64,000 nt of DNA. It comes from Rhizopus arrhizus. Taxonomy: Eukaryota > Mucoromycota > Mucoromycetes > Mucorales > Rhizopodaceae. Below, piece after piece: positions 12,101-21,951 of this stretch. Location: positions 1,116,001-1,180,000 of the forward strand of contig JAKZZE010000004.1 in assembly GCA_024220505.1 (NCBI GenBank). Reading direction: 5' to 3'. Positions within the stretch are counted from its first letter, which is position 1. Every line of letters starts with the position of its first letter. The position numbers were made by a program, and so were the translations under genes. The notes under the pieces are model-generated. The model made no database searches. It worked only from the letters and a program-made list of their open reading frames with translations, and was not told the DNA's origin.

Positions 12101-14209
12101 TTTGCAAACTATTTCCGTAATAGTTTACCAATGTTTTCTCGCTTGACTGCTCCACTTGACCGGTTGCGATCTCTTAATTCTTTAAAAGGAATTTGGAATG
12201 AAACCCATGAATGCAGTTTTCGTAACATTAAGGATGCCTTAGTGAATGCCCCAGTTATTCACATTCCTGACCTTAAGTACCCATTCTACGTTGCAACAGA
12301 TGCTAGTGCTTATGGTATCGGCGGTGTCGTTTATCAAGTCATCGACCAAGACATTAAATATAACGCCTTTGCTGCAAGATCTCTTTCCCCTACCGAACGT
12401 CGTTATCATACAAACAAACGAGAGTTGTTAGCGATTGTATTCATGTTTGAGAGATATAATAAATGGTTATACAACCGTCATTTTACCTTGACAACTGATC
12501 ATAAAGCCTTGATTTATATCAAGAAGCAAGTTGTTCCAAATGCTGCCATGCTTGTTTGGTTTGAAACAATTTTCGAATATTCATTTGATATTGTTCATTG
12601 TCCTGGCATTAAGAATATTATCCCAGACGCACTTAGTCGTTTATTCCCAGATGACAATAAACTGGAGGGGGGTAACAATGTCAACAATGTTGCCATCTAC
12701 AATATCCGTGGTAAAGAAAAAGAAAAAAGAAAACCAACTTTTAAAGAAAAATCTAAAAGTTATGAAGCACAAACATATGCAGTCACTTCTGCAACATCAT
12801 CATCATTATCAAAACCCTTATTGCATCGCGCTTTGCAATATGAAGATTATATCACACCTCCTCCTGAGGAAAGAAAAGATATAATATTGAAGGCTCACTT
12901 ATTAGGTCATTACGGAATTAAAGCCATAGAACAAACCATTCATGGTGATAATCTCCACTGGACTAATTTACGTCAAGATATTCAGGATGTCATATCCAAG
13001 TGTCATGAATGCAAAATGTTTAACATTGCCAAAACAGGTTATCATCCCCCTAGAAGTATCCTACCTGACGGACCTCTAGATCATTGGGTTATGGACCTCG
13101 GCACTTTTAATATAACATCTACGAGCGGAAATAATTTCCTTCTTGTCATGGTTGATTTATTTTCTCGCTTTACTATCTTGAAAGCCATTCCTGATAAACA
13201 AGCTCTTACTATTGCCAAACAGCTTGTTGATATCTTCTGTACATTCGGCTGGCCTAAGGTCATCGCTAGTGATAACGGAAAAGAGTTTACTGCTACCATC
13301 GTTACTGAACTTATTAATAACAGTGGTATCGATAAGAGAGTGTCTAACCCTTTTAATCCCCTTGGTAACTCAGTCAATGAAGCATTTGTAGGAATTGCTA
13401 AAAAGACTATCGTTAAACAGTTACAAGGAAGAAAAGAAGATTGGGATCTATATGTACCTGCAACCCAATATGCTATGAATCTGAAATATTCCAGACTTCA
13501 TAAGAGTAGACCATACACAGTAATCTTCAATAAAGTACCAAATGATATGAAAGATTATTCTCATATTAAACCCACTCTTAGAAGTGATGCTGTAGATTCT
13601 AAAGCAATAGAGAACAGACTTAAATATGCTACCGAAGTTGTTATCCCTGCTCTGGCTAAACGCATTAAGGAAACTCAGGATGTAGACAATGCATATTTTA
13701 TGAAAACAAACAAAATCGTTCATACACCGTTTCCACTCCATAGTGAAGTCATGATTAAAAATGTGAACAAGGAAAACAAAACTGATCCGCATTATGAAGG
13801 ACCTTTTTACATAAGTGGAATGACAACTAATGGCAGTTACATATTAGTTGATAAACAAAATAACCTCTTATCAAGAGATGTACCCACTTCACACTTAAAA
13901 CTTATTGCATTACCCAGTAATAAAAGTGCAGAATCAATCGATGGCCAACATTATGAAATTCAAGCAATTATACAACACAAAGGAACTCCAGGTAATTACC
14001 AGTATCTTGTTCATTGGAAAGGATACGATGATCCTACAGATTACACTTGGGAACCTACTTCTAGCTTCGATGATCGATCTTCAATTGAAACATATTGGGC
14101 TCGTCGTCAAGCAGGTAACAATACTGCTGTCTCAAAGAAAGCAAGACTACCTAAACGTACCGTTCTTACTCGTGAACATCACAGTAGAAGCAAGAGATCA
14201 AGACGTTAA
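9140..14209 (+). CDS. gag-pol: Ty3 Gag-Pol polyprotein with chromodomain
   Basis: A single frame of about 1689 residues from the ATG at 9140 (MSNTND); the upstream in-frame ATG at 8975 lies within the LTR and is less likely. Domains in order: Gag with Ser-rich linkers; zinc knuckle CRSCGADNWRPGHRC (about 10450); protease IDTGSSFSCVS (about 10882); reverse transcriptase with YIDDLCV (about 11845); RNase H TDASAYGIGG (about 12300) and TTDHKAL; integrase HHCC (CHECKMF) and DDE core (MDLGTF, SDNGKEF); C-terminal chromodomain with YLVHWKGYDD and TWEP (about 14005-14100). The chromodomain is expected to read histone marks and guide insertion into heterochromatin. Gag and Pol are fused in one frame, unlike the outer element. 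No stop or frameshift, so probably functional. Confidence 0.95.
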   Translation: MSNTNDFNSAAAGSSSSHAKTYPDNARRMSDVSTLSSEAESSGMTTSAVSSGSLEPRIAVPSIHSSIEELDSTIIGATQVILNLSVRLLSTTPESEEDSMVRAKYEACSKDLERLVHTRDLLQRAMNHAVPTAWTGSPKVAPAALNVVPPNLPLMQWKGAVFDPSAPVSVDVKHCLKKFQDVMFAHGLDLDQHWLRLLPPCLSSSQRTWLDEYQEKEDVHTWSQFKKAFTSHYGVGSAEEKATSTTELLRISMTAAETVDQYVERFNNLRRLAQIQDRCVLTRCLLIGLQADIYKKVIVSLANCTDAQKESVDYVVKLAKTLYHSLYKVRRVANAAHTPAGPSMVNDSSSSSSSSGRKKSSAFVSGSAVRSAPYPQASRKYCRFHKTTTHSNDECRAMKKASSSSPSSGSTQDDVSSGSAASQWNPRNQPSGLGRPCRSCGADNWRPGHRCKGKGRSTGSLADDSAGSSHMFRAMSRSPASSLSSVASSGNDVSVSVGSSATAASSSSDASPGRKTDAAGPVVPVPDSSDDMDIDVAEALTVAEAAQACKYITHHIFSKAPSNTNTLYVPIIIEHIKTWAMIDTGSSFSCVSPSFCSALGLVPTPNPGSIKLGHNSSSTVSRLGIINLTVYYNQIRLSYEFEVFDFSSDVPICLGLDILPKLRIGLTGLATSWLNSNIPKIPDPVNPDDYKPNETPVGTMQERQRLMSTIQPLLDANTSIPMSSHCNLPGAIITLDTEPNAFAYRRQPDIAIANRKIMEDQIQTWLDDCVIEPAPSNTRFNNPIFLVGKKDVNGLYTKKRAVIDPRLLNQLVKNVDRMPLPLISDLHQRMGSATIFTTFDIRACFHRFLIQESDRPKTAFTHPFTGMQYQFRHCPFGLTSTGNIVQRVLTNLFADLPYTALYIDDLCVFSSGDMNQHIEYVREVLKRLTAANLIINVEKTHFAQSCVNILGWTIGNNGSLIPDQRKLTNIHSWPTPKTGRQVMSFLGFANYFRNSLPMFSRLTAPLDRLRSLNSLKGIWNETHECSFRNIKDALVNAPVIHIPDLKYPFYVATDASAYGIGGVVYQVIDQDIKYNAFAARSLSPTERRYHTNKRELLAIVFMFERYNKWLYNRHFTLTTDHKALIYIKKQVVPNAAMLVWFETIFEYSFDIVHCPGIKNIIPDALSRLFPDDNKLEGGNNVNNVAIYNIRGKEKEKRKPTFKEKSKSYEAQTYAVTSATSSSLSKPLLHRALQYEDYITPPPEERKDIILKAHLLGHYGIKAIEQTIHGDNLHWTNLRQDIQDVISKCHECKMFNIAKTGYHPPRSILPDGPLDHWVMDLGTFNITSTSGNNFLLVMVDLFSRFTILKAIPDKQALTIAKQLVDIFCTFGWPKVIASDNGKEFTATIVTELINNSGIDKRVSNPFNPLGNSVNEAFVGIAKKTIVKQLQGRKEDWDLYVPATQYAMNLKYSRLHKSRPYTVIFNKVPNDMKDYSHIKPTLRSDAVDSKAIENRLKYATEVVIPALAKRIKETQDVDNAYFMKTNKIVHTPFPLHSEVMIKNVNKENKTDPHYEGPFYISGMTTNGSYILVDKQNNLLSRDVPTSHLKLIALPSNKSAESIDGQHYEIQAIIQHKGTPGNYQYLVHWKGYDDPTDYTWEPTSSFDDRSSIETYWARRQAGNNTAVSKKARLPKRTVLTREHHSRSKRSRR

Positions 14210-14435
14210 ATTGTCTAAGTAGTTGACCGTCTTTTTCCCTAAGACAATTTTTCCTAAAGAAGGTTTTTTTACTATCAGGTTTTTATGACAACTTACTACT
14301 ACGATCTATCCTCAATTATACTATGTCTATTTATCTACTCTATGATCATTACCGCACTTATTGTGTATGACCTTTGCTCATTTCTGAATCTTCACTTTTC
14401 CTTTTTACCGTTTGCTTCAAACTAGAAGGGGGCAA

Positions 14436-14858
14436 TGTTGTATCCACACAACTAGTAAAGTGAACATTCATGGATAAACGAGAGATCTCCGCAATAGCCA
14501 ACTTTGCCCTGTTGTCTCTATCGGTGTTCCCACGACTATATCGGAACCTGATTATAACAACGGCAGTTCAATCCAACTTTATTCGATAATTATCGTTAGA
14601 TCAATAATTTATCTACTTCATTGTCCCTTGATTCGTCAAGAAGACAGCGGCTATTGATTATCTACTATCTTTCCTTTATCTTCCCATCCTTCCCACATTA
14701 TTCTTTTAACCGATCAATTGAAATAGCGGTAAAGATCCAGACATCCAAAAAGTATAAATAGCCTCAAATGTTTTTATTAATAAAGCAACATATAATCTTT
14801 AGTTTCACAACTATTGTCTTTTTAGTTTTTGTCTCTTATTTTAATACTTGGCAAAACA
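14436..14858 (+). repeat. 3' LTR of inner Ty3
   Basis: 423 bp and, as read, identical to 8643-9065. Followed directly by the TSD CAATC and by resumption of the outer integrase frame. Confidence 0.95.
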
Positions 14859-14863
14859 CAATC

Positions 14864-15944
14864 TATGACAATTGTAAAAACATTAATCGATGTATTCTCT
14901 AATTATGGTTTTCCTCGTATACTCCAATCTGATAATGGTGGTGAATTTGTAAATGAACTTATGCAATTACTTGCTGAAAATGCTGGTTATGATCATAGAC
15001 TCATATCTAGTTACCATCCCAGAGCTAATGGTGTAAGTGAACGTTGGGTACAAAGTGCTGTAAAAGCCATAAAGAAACAAGTCGAAGGTGCTAAAGCAGA
15101 CTGGGATTTATATGTTCCTTCTACACAACTCTACCTAAATAGCAAATATAATGAACGTACTAAGACGCCACCCTTCACTTTAATGTTCGGTCGTAATCCA
15201 AATGACTTTGAAGATTTCAGTCAGGAAAAAAATGAAGCAACTAAGGAAGAATTAAATACAGAACTTTTAAAAAATATAAAAAAGATGACTGAAATTGTAT
15301 TTCCTGCTATATATGAAAGAACAAAAATAATAACAAACAAACAAAAGGAAAAATTTGATGCGTCACATAAACTTGTATCAATCCCCGAAAATAGTTATGT
15401 AATGGTAACAGTAAATTATAAAACAAATAAGCTTGATGCTCCATATGAGGGACCTTATAAAGTTAAAAGGATCACCCAAGGTGGATCATATGTGCTTGAA
15501 GATGAAAAGGGAGATTTATTACCTAAAAACTACCCACCATCTGCACTCAAGATGATATCACAGGATGAAGTAATATCCTCAAATAAATTCTATCAAGTTG
15601 AAGCCATCTTAACACATAAAAAAGTTAAAGGAAAATATATTTATAAGTGTAGATGGAAAGGTTATGATGAGAGTGAAGATACCTGGGAACCTGCATCTCA
15701 CTTTGCAGATCTTAAATTCATAACTGAATATTGGCAAAGAATTGGTATTGTCCCTGAAGACATTAAAACAAAATATAAAATTCTTGATAAAAAAGAAAAG
15801 TCAAATAATACAAATAAGGAATCTAATCCTCAGTCAAGTAAACGTAAAATACCAACAGACTTAAAAGAAACCAGCTACTCTTCCACAACAATTAATGAGA
15901 AGAATAAGAGCCAAGGTAGACCTAAAAGATCTAAACGGTATTGA
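14864..15944 (+). pseudogene. pol: Outer Ty3 Pol, second part (integrase core and chromodomain)
   Basis: Continuation of 6292-8642 after removal of the inner element and one CAATC copy; the frame is preserved across the junction. It encodes the second integrase Asp (QSDNGGEFVN, about 14925), the Glu region (ANGVSERWVQ, about 15025) and a C-terminal chromodomain (YKCRWKGYDE, DTWEP, about 15640-15700), followed by a basic tail ending at 15944. It has no start of its own beyond internal ATGs, so it is a disrupted gene half. Confidence 0.92.
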
Positions 15945-15964
15945 TCATACCTGGGAGGGGATTA

Positions 15965-16531
15965 TGTTGTAGAACAGTAACTGATCGTAGTTGACATTCA
16001 TAAATATAAGTCTTAATACAAGATCATAATTAAATAAAATAAAATATAAGTTTATTTAAATAAGATCATACAATCAGTTCCAATTAAACATGTTCTTTTA
16101 GAATATGTTTTGTATTAATGAGAGTTCTTTGATAAGAAGAAGTATCAACTAAAATAACAAGATCCAATCCAATATCAGGAATATTGCTAATCTTTCACAT
16201 AATTGAAATAACGCGTAAAATAACCTTATTCAAATCAGTGAGGAATTCCCAGAATAAAAGATAATCTATGACAGACATACAAAAGAACAAATGAAAAGTT
16301 TTCATAATCATAATTATAGATGACACTTGTTAAAGTACCTAAATATTAGAAGAACGCTTACAATAGAAGATATCAAGCCACTCACTCAATAAGATATAAA
16401 TACCTGCCTTCAATTAGAATAATTTTTACTTTAACTTAAACTGAAATAAAGATCAGTCTCAAAAAGTACTCAAACTGTTTCTTGATCTTTGTTTCTACCT
16501 TTTATTTTATTACATTAACCATTATACAACA
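15965..16531 (+). repeat. 3' LTR of outer Ty3
   Basis: 567 bp, near-identical to 4347-4914. TSD TAACT follows at 16532-16536, then element B1 resumes. Confidence 0.93.
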
Positions 16532-17220
16532 TAACTTCTTTAGAGCCAAAAGAATCCTTCTTTTTTTATATATTTTATTCAATCTTTTAAATTTTCTACT
16601 ATATTCACATTCTTTTTTTTTGTTCTAATTTATAAACACATACTTTTATACTTATTATTATAGCGATATTATGCACTTATATAAGAGTTTCATCCCTCTT
16701 ATTCATATGTACCTCTTTACTCTTTCTTTTTTTTTTTTTCTTTTGTTCATTAGTAACCAAAATAAATCTCCTTTTGTATTAAACAAAGTTTTTTTTTTTT
16801 GTAAAATACGACATGAGAGCCGAAGAATGCTTGAAAAGAAAACGCCACGACTCAATCACTTGGATTTCCGAGTTTGTAGGCCAATAGAACTGTGTTTTCG
16901 ATCTTTGTTGAAGTTAAAAAATATTGCACTGAAGTTGAAAAAACATAGTCTTCCCAATTTGTAATCTTGTATGGCATCATGTAGCACAGCAGAAAATTAT
17001 TTATTTTTTTAAAAAATACAATGTCTTTTTATTCAACAAACATATTATATACTTTTGATTATTTTTATAGATTTACAATCTATTTTTTTCAAGCTTTTTT
17101 CTGATATAAAAATCAGCTTTCTAACATTTAAATCCGAGTTCTCACTCATTTAATAGAATTACCACTATCAAAAAAGATCAACTTTATCAACTTGGATAAC
17201 GGTGATTGGGTGCAGTGAAT

Positions 17221-19889
17221 CACTGCAAATAATAGTGTAAATTGGGTAACAAATCGTTTACCAATCTTGCGAAATAATTTACAATCGTGTACAATCAGGT
17301 AAGAGATTTATCCACGCACAGCCTCCTGTCTCTGCCACAAATCGTGTAAGTTATTGTTCGCCCTTTGGTTATGTGATGGTGCAAGATTTGTGGCCAACAC
17401 AGGAGACTGTTGGGAGACTTTTTCGTTAACTGATCTTGCAAGGTGGACCTTTCATCAGTTACGTTGTGGCTCTTGTTTATTATCAATTTGACATCTAATG
17501 GTGCTTGGCAACCAATCACGCTTTGTAAAACACTACTTTAGTTGTCTTTTTGCTCTTTTATAAACCACTCATATTGCTTTATATACTTCTTTATGAACCA
17601 CTTATATTGCTTTATATACTTCTTTATCGACCATTCATACTGCAATAAATATTGCTTTATATACACAAAAAAATAGGGATTTTGTTTATAAAAAATAGCT
17701 TTATTTTTATTTGAATAAAATAATAATAACAAAATATGATATTTCTTTGCTCGTAGCGTTTTAACTGTGTACTTGACTTACCTAATGTCACCAGAATAGC
17801 AGCATCTAATCTAAAAATACATCAATTAATCTCGTGGAACTCAAAAAGTTCTCAAAAGAAAAAAAAAAAGCAAGCTCAAGGATTCTAGGATTCAAAGACA
17901 CAAGGACCAGGGCACTTAAAGCAAAAGATGGAAGTACATCAGTACTTAAGAACCAAAGTAAAAACCAGGAAGGAAACAGAAAGAGGCCAAAGCAGAGCAG
18001 CATTTATCTATAATAATTATTAGCTATCGTATATATATCGTAAAAGCAATAGTACCTTTCTTTAGATAGACAAGGGGAAGAAAACTTGCTAAGCTTTTAC
18101 CAATAAGTAAAAAAAAGGAAGCAGCAGGCATCTATAATAATTATTAGCTATTGAGTATATGTAGCAAAAGTAATAGTACCTTGCTTTGGATGGACCATGA
18201 AAAAAAAAAGAAAAAAAAAGATACCAGTCAAGCTTATACCAACAAATAAAAGAAGAAGCAACTACAATTCTGGGAAAGAGACTTTATAAAGACTATTTAA
18301 ACCATAAAAAAAGCAATCGATACATCTTTACTAAAGTACAAGTACCATTAGAATAGGAATAGAATACATATGTAATATTAAGAACTTACCTTTTATAAAA
18401 AAGAGAAGAAAAAAAAAAGAAAAAAAAAAGAGAAGTGCTTTTTTGTAGCCTTATTTTACCAATGTTACACTTATTCACTGTCTATCTATATTAGAAAACA
18501 AAAACAATTGCTTTTCATGTAGTTTACATTTAATGGTATCCCAAAAGATAACTTATACATTGCTTGAACAAGTTTTATTACTTGAATGCAATATGTTTAG
18601 GAGGAAGGTTATTATTTTATTTTATTTTATTTTTTTTTACTTGAAATAAAAAAAAAGTCGGTATCTTAACAAATTATAGCAGTAAAACAACATCTTTTTT
18701 TTTCTCCCTAGTTTTGTTTCATGGAATACACTAGATGCCAAAGGCATAAAACAAAAAAAAAGGAAAGCTCAAGCACTGGTCAAATGTAAGCTTATAAAAA
18801 AGTAATAACAACCAAGTCTAATGTCGGTTTCTTTTTTTTTTTTTTTTTTTTTTTTACATTAGGAATTCCTAATGGGACACATTCGGATGACGAACATGAA
18901 CCTCATGAGCAAAGTTTTTCGCTTTAACACGATAAAACTATAAGAATATCAAACTTATATTACTGCTTGTTGTTAAAAAGCCCTTTTTGATAAAGAAAGT
19001 TGACAATGTTAACATCTCTAATGGCTGATGGCTAATGGCTAATTGCAAATTACACCCATCTGCAAATACAAAGTAAGTAATGAACTAATATAAGCTTAAA
19101 AACATATATTCTTTTGTATTATTTGTCATAAAAAATAATAAAGTAATCTCTTTACTTGAAACCAAAAAAATTGTGCTTGTATTTGTTAATTATAACTGCC
19201 TTGCAACAAAATGTGAGCAGAGCTTCTTTACTTTTTATTCTTTTGAGAATATACACGTATTCTTTTGTTATAATGTAAAAGCATTTGTATTTTTATAAAA
19301 CATATTTGTTCTTAGATTATTGTTTTCATTTGAATAAGGAATCTTTTATTGCTATGCTCTTTTTTTTTTTTTCACTAGGTCTTTTTTTTAACTTTGTCTT
19401 TTTTTTTTACTTTTAATCTTTCAGCTTCTTTTTTTTTTTTTTTACTAAACGCAACTATTTTGTTACGCCCTGTTACACATTGCTAATGAGCTACGCTAAA
19501 GATCACAGATTGCCTTCCTAATATGTATTCTTCTGTACAAAATAATCGCACGGTGCTTTTGATTTCCGCATTTTGCCCTCAAAAATAAAAAAAAGAAAAT
19601 ATCGGTCTTTAAACAATGGAGAGAAATACGCTTTCCAAAAAAAGATCGTTTGTAAAAAAAAACATTTCTTTAAAAATGTGAATAACTCCATGAATATTTA
19701 CCCTACAAATAAAATAATAACATCGTTAAATTTCTTTATTTTTTTCGTATCTAAATCTTTTTTCAAAATTCGAAAATGATCAATACAGCAAGATTTAATT
19801 TTTTTCACGAAAAAAAGTAGCAATTTGTTACCCAAACGAAGAGCAATCTTGCGCAATCCGGTACCTAATTGGAACGATTATTTGCAGTG
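17221..19889 (+). mobile_element. CACTA-like element A1 (non-autonomous, 2.67 kb)
   Basis: The ends are CACTGCAAATAAT and the exact complement ATTATTTGCAGTG, with TSD AAT on both sides (17218-17220, 19890-19892). CACTG ends plus a 3-bp TSD fit the CACTA/EnSpm superfamily. A2 (45364-48013) is a closely similar copy in the same orientation. There is no accessory or transposase gene; it holds subterminal repeats, the splice-site-rich segment (minus strand, about 17780-18420), AT-rich filler and the conserved right end ending CCGGTACCTAATTGGAACG before the TIR. An internal-deletion derivative. Confidence 0.85.
17561..17664 (+). repeat. Subterminal repeat array of A1
   Basis: About three imperfect units of about 33 bp of the type CATATTGCTTTATATACTTC, separated by TTTATGAACCACT-like spacers. 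Corresponding arrays occur in A2, A3 and A4. In plant EnSpm, TNPA binds arrays of short subterminal repeats; a similar role here is inference. Confidence 0.7.
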
Positions 19890-19953
19890 AATCCCCATTT
19901 TAGGCATTTAGCTGTAATAACCCGTAAAATATAATTGTATTATGCATGTTATT

Positions 19954-20006
19954 GTCCAGATTGGTTAGGGCGTCAGTTTCCTAAGCAAGAGGTCACTAGT
20001 TCGACC
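19954..20006 (+). other. tRNA-like sequence inside left Merlin TIR
   Basis: The order of elements is that of a tRNA: an A-box-like CAGATTGGTTAGGGCG, an anticodon-loop-like TTCCTAA followed by GCAAG, and a B-box-like AGTTCGACC. The 5' anticodon strand and this copy's T stem are degraded. It could be a pol III promoter relic or a captured tRNA-Arg(CCU)-like piece. The right TIR has the inverted counterpart. Confidence 0.5.
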
Positions 20007-20167
20007 CTTACATATACCTTTTTTTGAAATTTTGGTAGCAATTTTTTAAGTCTGAGTTTTTTCTTTTTGTGACTTAAATTTTTTGAAATAAATTTTTTTC
20101 CATTTCGCGTTTTTCCTCTTTTTTTTTTCTTCCCTTTTTACATTTTTCAAATTAAAGTTAGTATATT

Positions 20168-21560
20168 ATGTCTTTTATCAACATTTCAACTGCAAACTAC
20201 ACCAATCCTGCTGGTATTCGTCGTCAAAGACCTGTTACTTCACCAAGCAACCCTATTATTGTTGTTGATTCTGATGAAGAAGTAGAAGAAATGCGTTTAG
20301 AAACTGAACAAACTTCAGATTTGGATGAAGCATTTATTTCTATCAATAACGACGATAATGAGGAATTATTGGAAATAGAAGATTTTGAAGTTGATGAAGA
20401 GTTACATGACAGTAATATTTTGCCAGACAATTGGAGCATAGAGCAAAATGTTCCTATTATGTCCACCAGAACGTTTTTTTTAACTTTTGGAACAGAAGAA
20501 GCGTGTATGCAGTAAGTATAAAAGTATAACGAAATATTCTTTTATGCAATATTAGTAACTCTATTTTTTTTTTATAAATTAGATTTTTTATTAATAATGG
20601 AATTTATTATGGAAGCAATACTGTTTATCGTTGCAATGGTGCTGAAGGAAGTATTATGTACTTGGAACAAACAGGAAGTATTCCACGTTGGAGATGTAAT
20701 GGCATAATAATAAACCAAGAAACCGGTGAAAAGTGCTGTAATGGACGTCAAATAGCCGTACGAACTGCTTCCTTTTTTAGTCATCGCAACTTACCAACCT
20801 ATGACACACTTTCGATTCTTTACTTTTGGAGTTTAAAAATACGCCGCATGACAATTTCTACCATGGTTGGATGCTCTCCTAATACAGTACGTAAAACATT
20901 AACAGATTGGTACCAAGTCTTACAAGAAGATTTGCAGCAAAACGACTGTAAAATTGGAGGCTATGATGTGGATGGAAATCCAATCGTGGTAGAAATTGAT
21001 GAATCAAAGTTTGGAAAACGAAAGTATCATCGTGGACACCGTGTGGAGGGTGTTTGGGTGGTTGGTGGTGTGGAAAAGACACCTGAACGAAAGTGTTTTC
21101 TAGTTGTAGTTAATAACAGAAACACGGAAACGATGGATACAATTATCCAAAACTATGTTGCAGATGGATCGATAGTACATACAGACTGTTGGCGAGCCTA
21201 CGAAAATATGGTAAACCTTGGAATGAATTTAATACATCGAACTGTCAACCATAGTGTAACATTTCGCGATGGCGATGTTCACACTAACACTATTGAGGGT
21301 AAGAATAAGATTACTATATACAAAGGTTTATAGTTCAAAATTATTCTAAAATTTCTTTAGGAACATGGAATGGAATAAAAATGAATGTAACTCCTGCTCT
21401 CAGAACGAAGAAAATGATGCCTTGGTTGCTTATTGAATTTATTTGGCGAAGAAAGCATCATAACGACATATTTAACGGTATAATAAATTGCCTTAAGAAT
21501 GTTAGCTTTGATCGAGCTCAACGTAATCCAGCCTGGCTAACAGAACTTGCTGCAGAATAA
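20168..21560 (+). CDS. Merlin transposase (ISXO2-like DDE), three exons
   Basis: Exons 20168-20511, 20583-21298 and 21361-21560 join to 1260 nt (419 residues). Introns are GTAAGT...TTAG and GTAAGA...TTTAG. The N-terminal 115 residues are acidic and disordered (DSDEEVEEMR). A Cys-containing block (RCNG...CCNGRQ) resembles a zinc ribbon, then a helix-turn-helix-like stretch (MTISTMVGCSPNTVRKTLTDW). The DDE triad is visible as EIDESKF, VHTDCWRAY and NTIEGTWNG, the last built across intron 2. The VEKTPERKCFLVVV block is typical of ISXO2-like enzymes. It would cut and paste the flanking TIRs in the nucleus. No stop or frameshift, so it may be active. Confidence 0.88.
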
Positions 21561-21835
21561 TAATTATAATAGAAAATAAAAGTAAAAATCTTTGTTAAAA
21601 TGTTAATATTATTTGAAGCAAGTATTATTAATACTTTATGTAAAAAAATAGCCAAAGTGTTAAGATAATCAATTTAAAAAAAAAATTGTAATGGTATTCG
21701 TTTTTGTGTGTCTACAATATAAATACAAAATAAAACGATACATAAAAGCGTTAATTTAAAAAAACGAATCACAGCTATAAAACTGCAATTGCAACTTCCT
21801 AAAAAAAAAAAAAAAAAAAGGATGCACCGCACGTT

Positions 21836-21898
21836 TCGAACCGGTGACCTCTTGCTTAGGAAACTGACGCCCTAACCAATCTGGACAATAACATGCAT
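21836..21898 (-). other. tRNA-like sequence inside right Merlin TIR
   Basis: Inverted counterpart of 19954-20006. On the minus strand it reads CAGATTGGTTAGGGCG, then TTTCCTAAGCAAGAGG, then the B-box-like GGTTCGAAAC. This copy keeps a better B box than the left one. Confidence 0.5.
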
Positions 21899-21951
21899 AA
21901 TACAATTATATTTTACGGGTTATTACAGCTAAATGCCTAAAAATGGGGATT

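Larger units (their letters stand above)
8643..14858 (+). mobile_element. Chromodomain Ty3/gypsy element (inner, apparently intact)
   Basis: LTRs at 8643-9065 and 14436-14858 (423 bp each, TGTTGTATCC...GGCAAAACA) look identical by eye. The TSD is CAATC at 8638-8642 and 14859-14863. One open gag-pol frame fills the interior. The polypurine tract AGAAGGGGG lies at about 14425-14432, just before the 3' LTR. Identical LTRs and an unbroken frame point to very recent insertion, and it must be younger than the outer element it interrupts. No TGG-type primer-binding site follows the 5' LTR. Confidence 0.96.
4347..16531 (+). mobile_element. Chromodomain Ty3/gypsy element (outer)
   Basis: LTRs at 4347-4914 and 15965-16531 begin TGTTGTAG and end ATACAACA. 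They differ by only a couple of changes as I read them (for example CCTGTC/CCTGCC and one A). The element is flanked by TAACT on both sides (4342-4346 and 16532-16536), and the matching empty site is visible in B2. Internal order is gag, protease, RT, RNase H, integrase, chromodomain, as in chromoviruses. The polypurine tract GGGAGGGGA lies at about 15952-15960. No TGG-type primer-binding site follows the 5' LTR, so priming may be of the self-primed type known for Tf1/sushi elements (inference). A younger Ty3 element interrupts integrase at 8643-14858, so this copy cannot be autonomous. Confidence 0.95.
3280..17217 (+). mobile_element. CACTA-like element B1 (5' truncated, split by Ty3)
   Basis: B1 matches B2 (48019-51876, opposite strand) over two blocks, 3280-4346 and 16537-17217. 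The gap is the Ty3 element at 4347-16531, for which B2 shows the uninterrupted site. The right end reads ...GGTGATTGGGTGCAGTG, the complement of the B2 terminus CACTGCACCCAATCACC, typical of CACTA/EnSpm ends. The left end and the first two exons of the accessory gene are missing. The three bases after the end (AAT) abut A1. B1 and B2 thus form inverted arms about 31 kb apart. No transposase coding is present. Confidence 0.75.
19890..21951 (+). mobile_element. Merlin-like DNA transposon (IS1595/ISXO2-type), intact
   Basis: Terminal inverted repeats of about 115 bp begin AATCCCCATTTT(T)AGGC. Left 19890-20004 and right 21838-21951 are nearly identical, including a tRNA-like segment. Between them lies one three-exon gene with an ISXO2-like DDE transposase. 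Merlin normally makes 8-9 bp TSDs. I cannot see one, because A1 with its AAT duplication abuts the left end and a Tc1 fragment abuts the right, so neighbouring rearrangement has removed it. Gene and TIRs both look whole. Confidence 0.85.

Noticed and set aside
17538..17732. 64-codon open frame of WSIKKYIKQY-type repeats, also at 45681-45875
   Set aside because: This is a translation of the 33-bp subterminal repeats (not a multiple giving a real protein family); no start context or neighbours support a gene.
19573..19779. Lysine-rich 68-codon open frame repeated at 24420-24626 as a possible small gene
   Set aside because: It lies in the shared right-end block of A elements, its frame is not kept in A2, A3 or A4, and composition explains it; repetition only reflects element copies.
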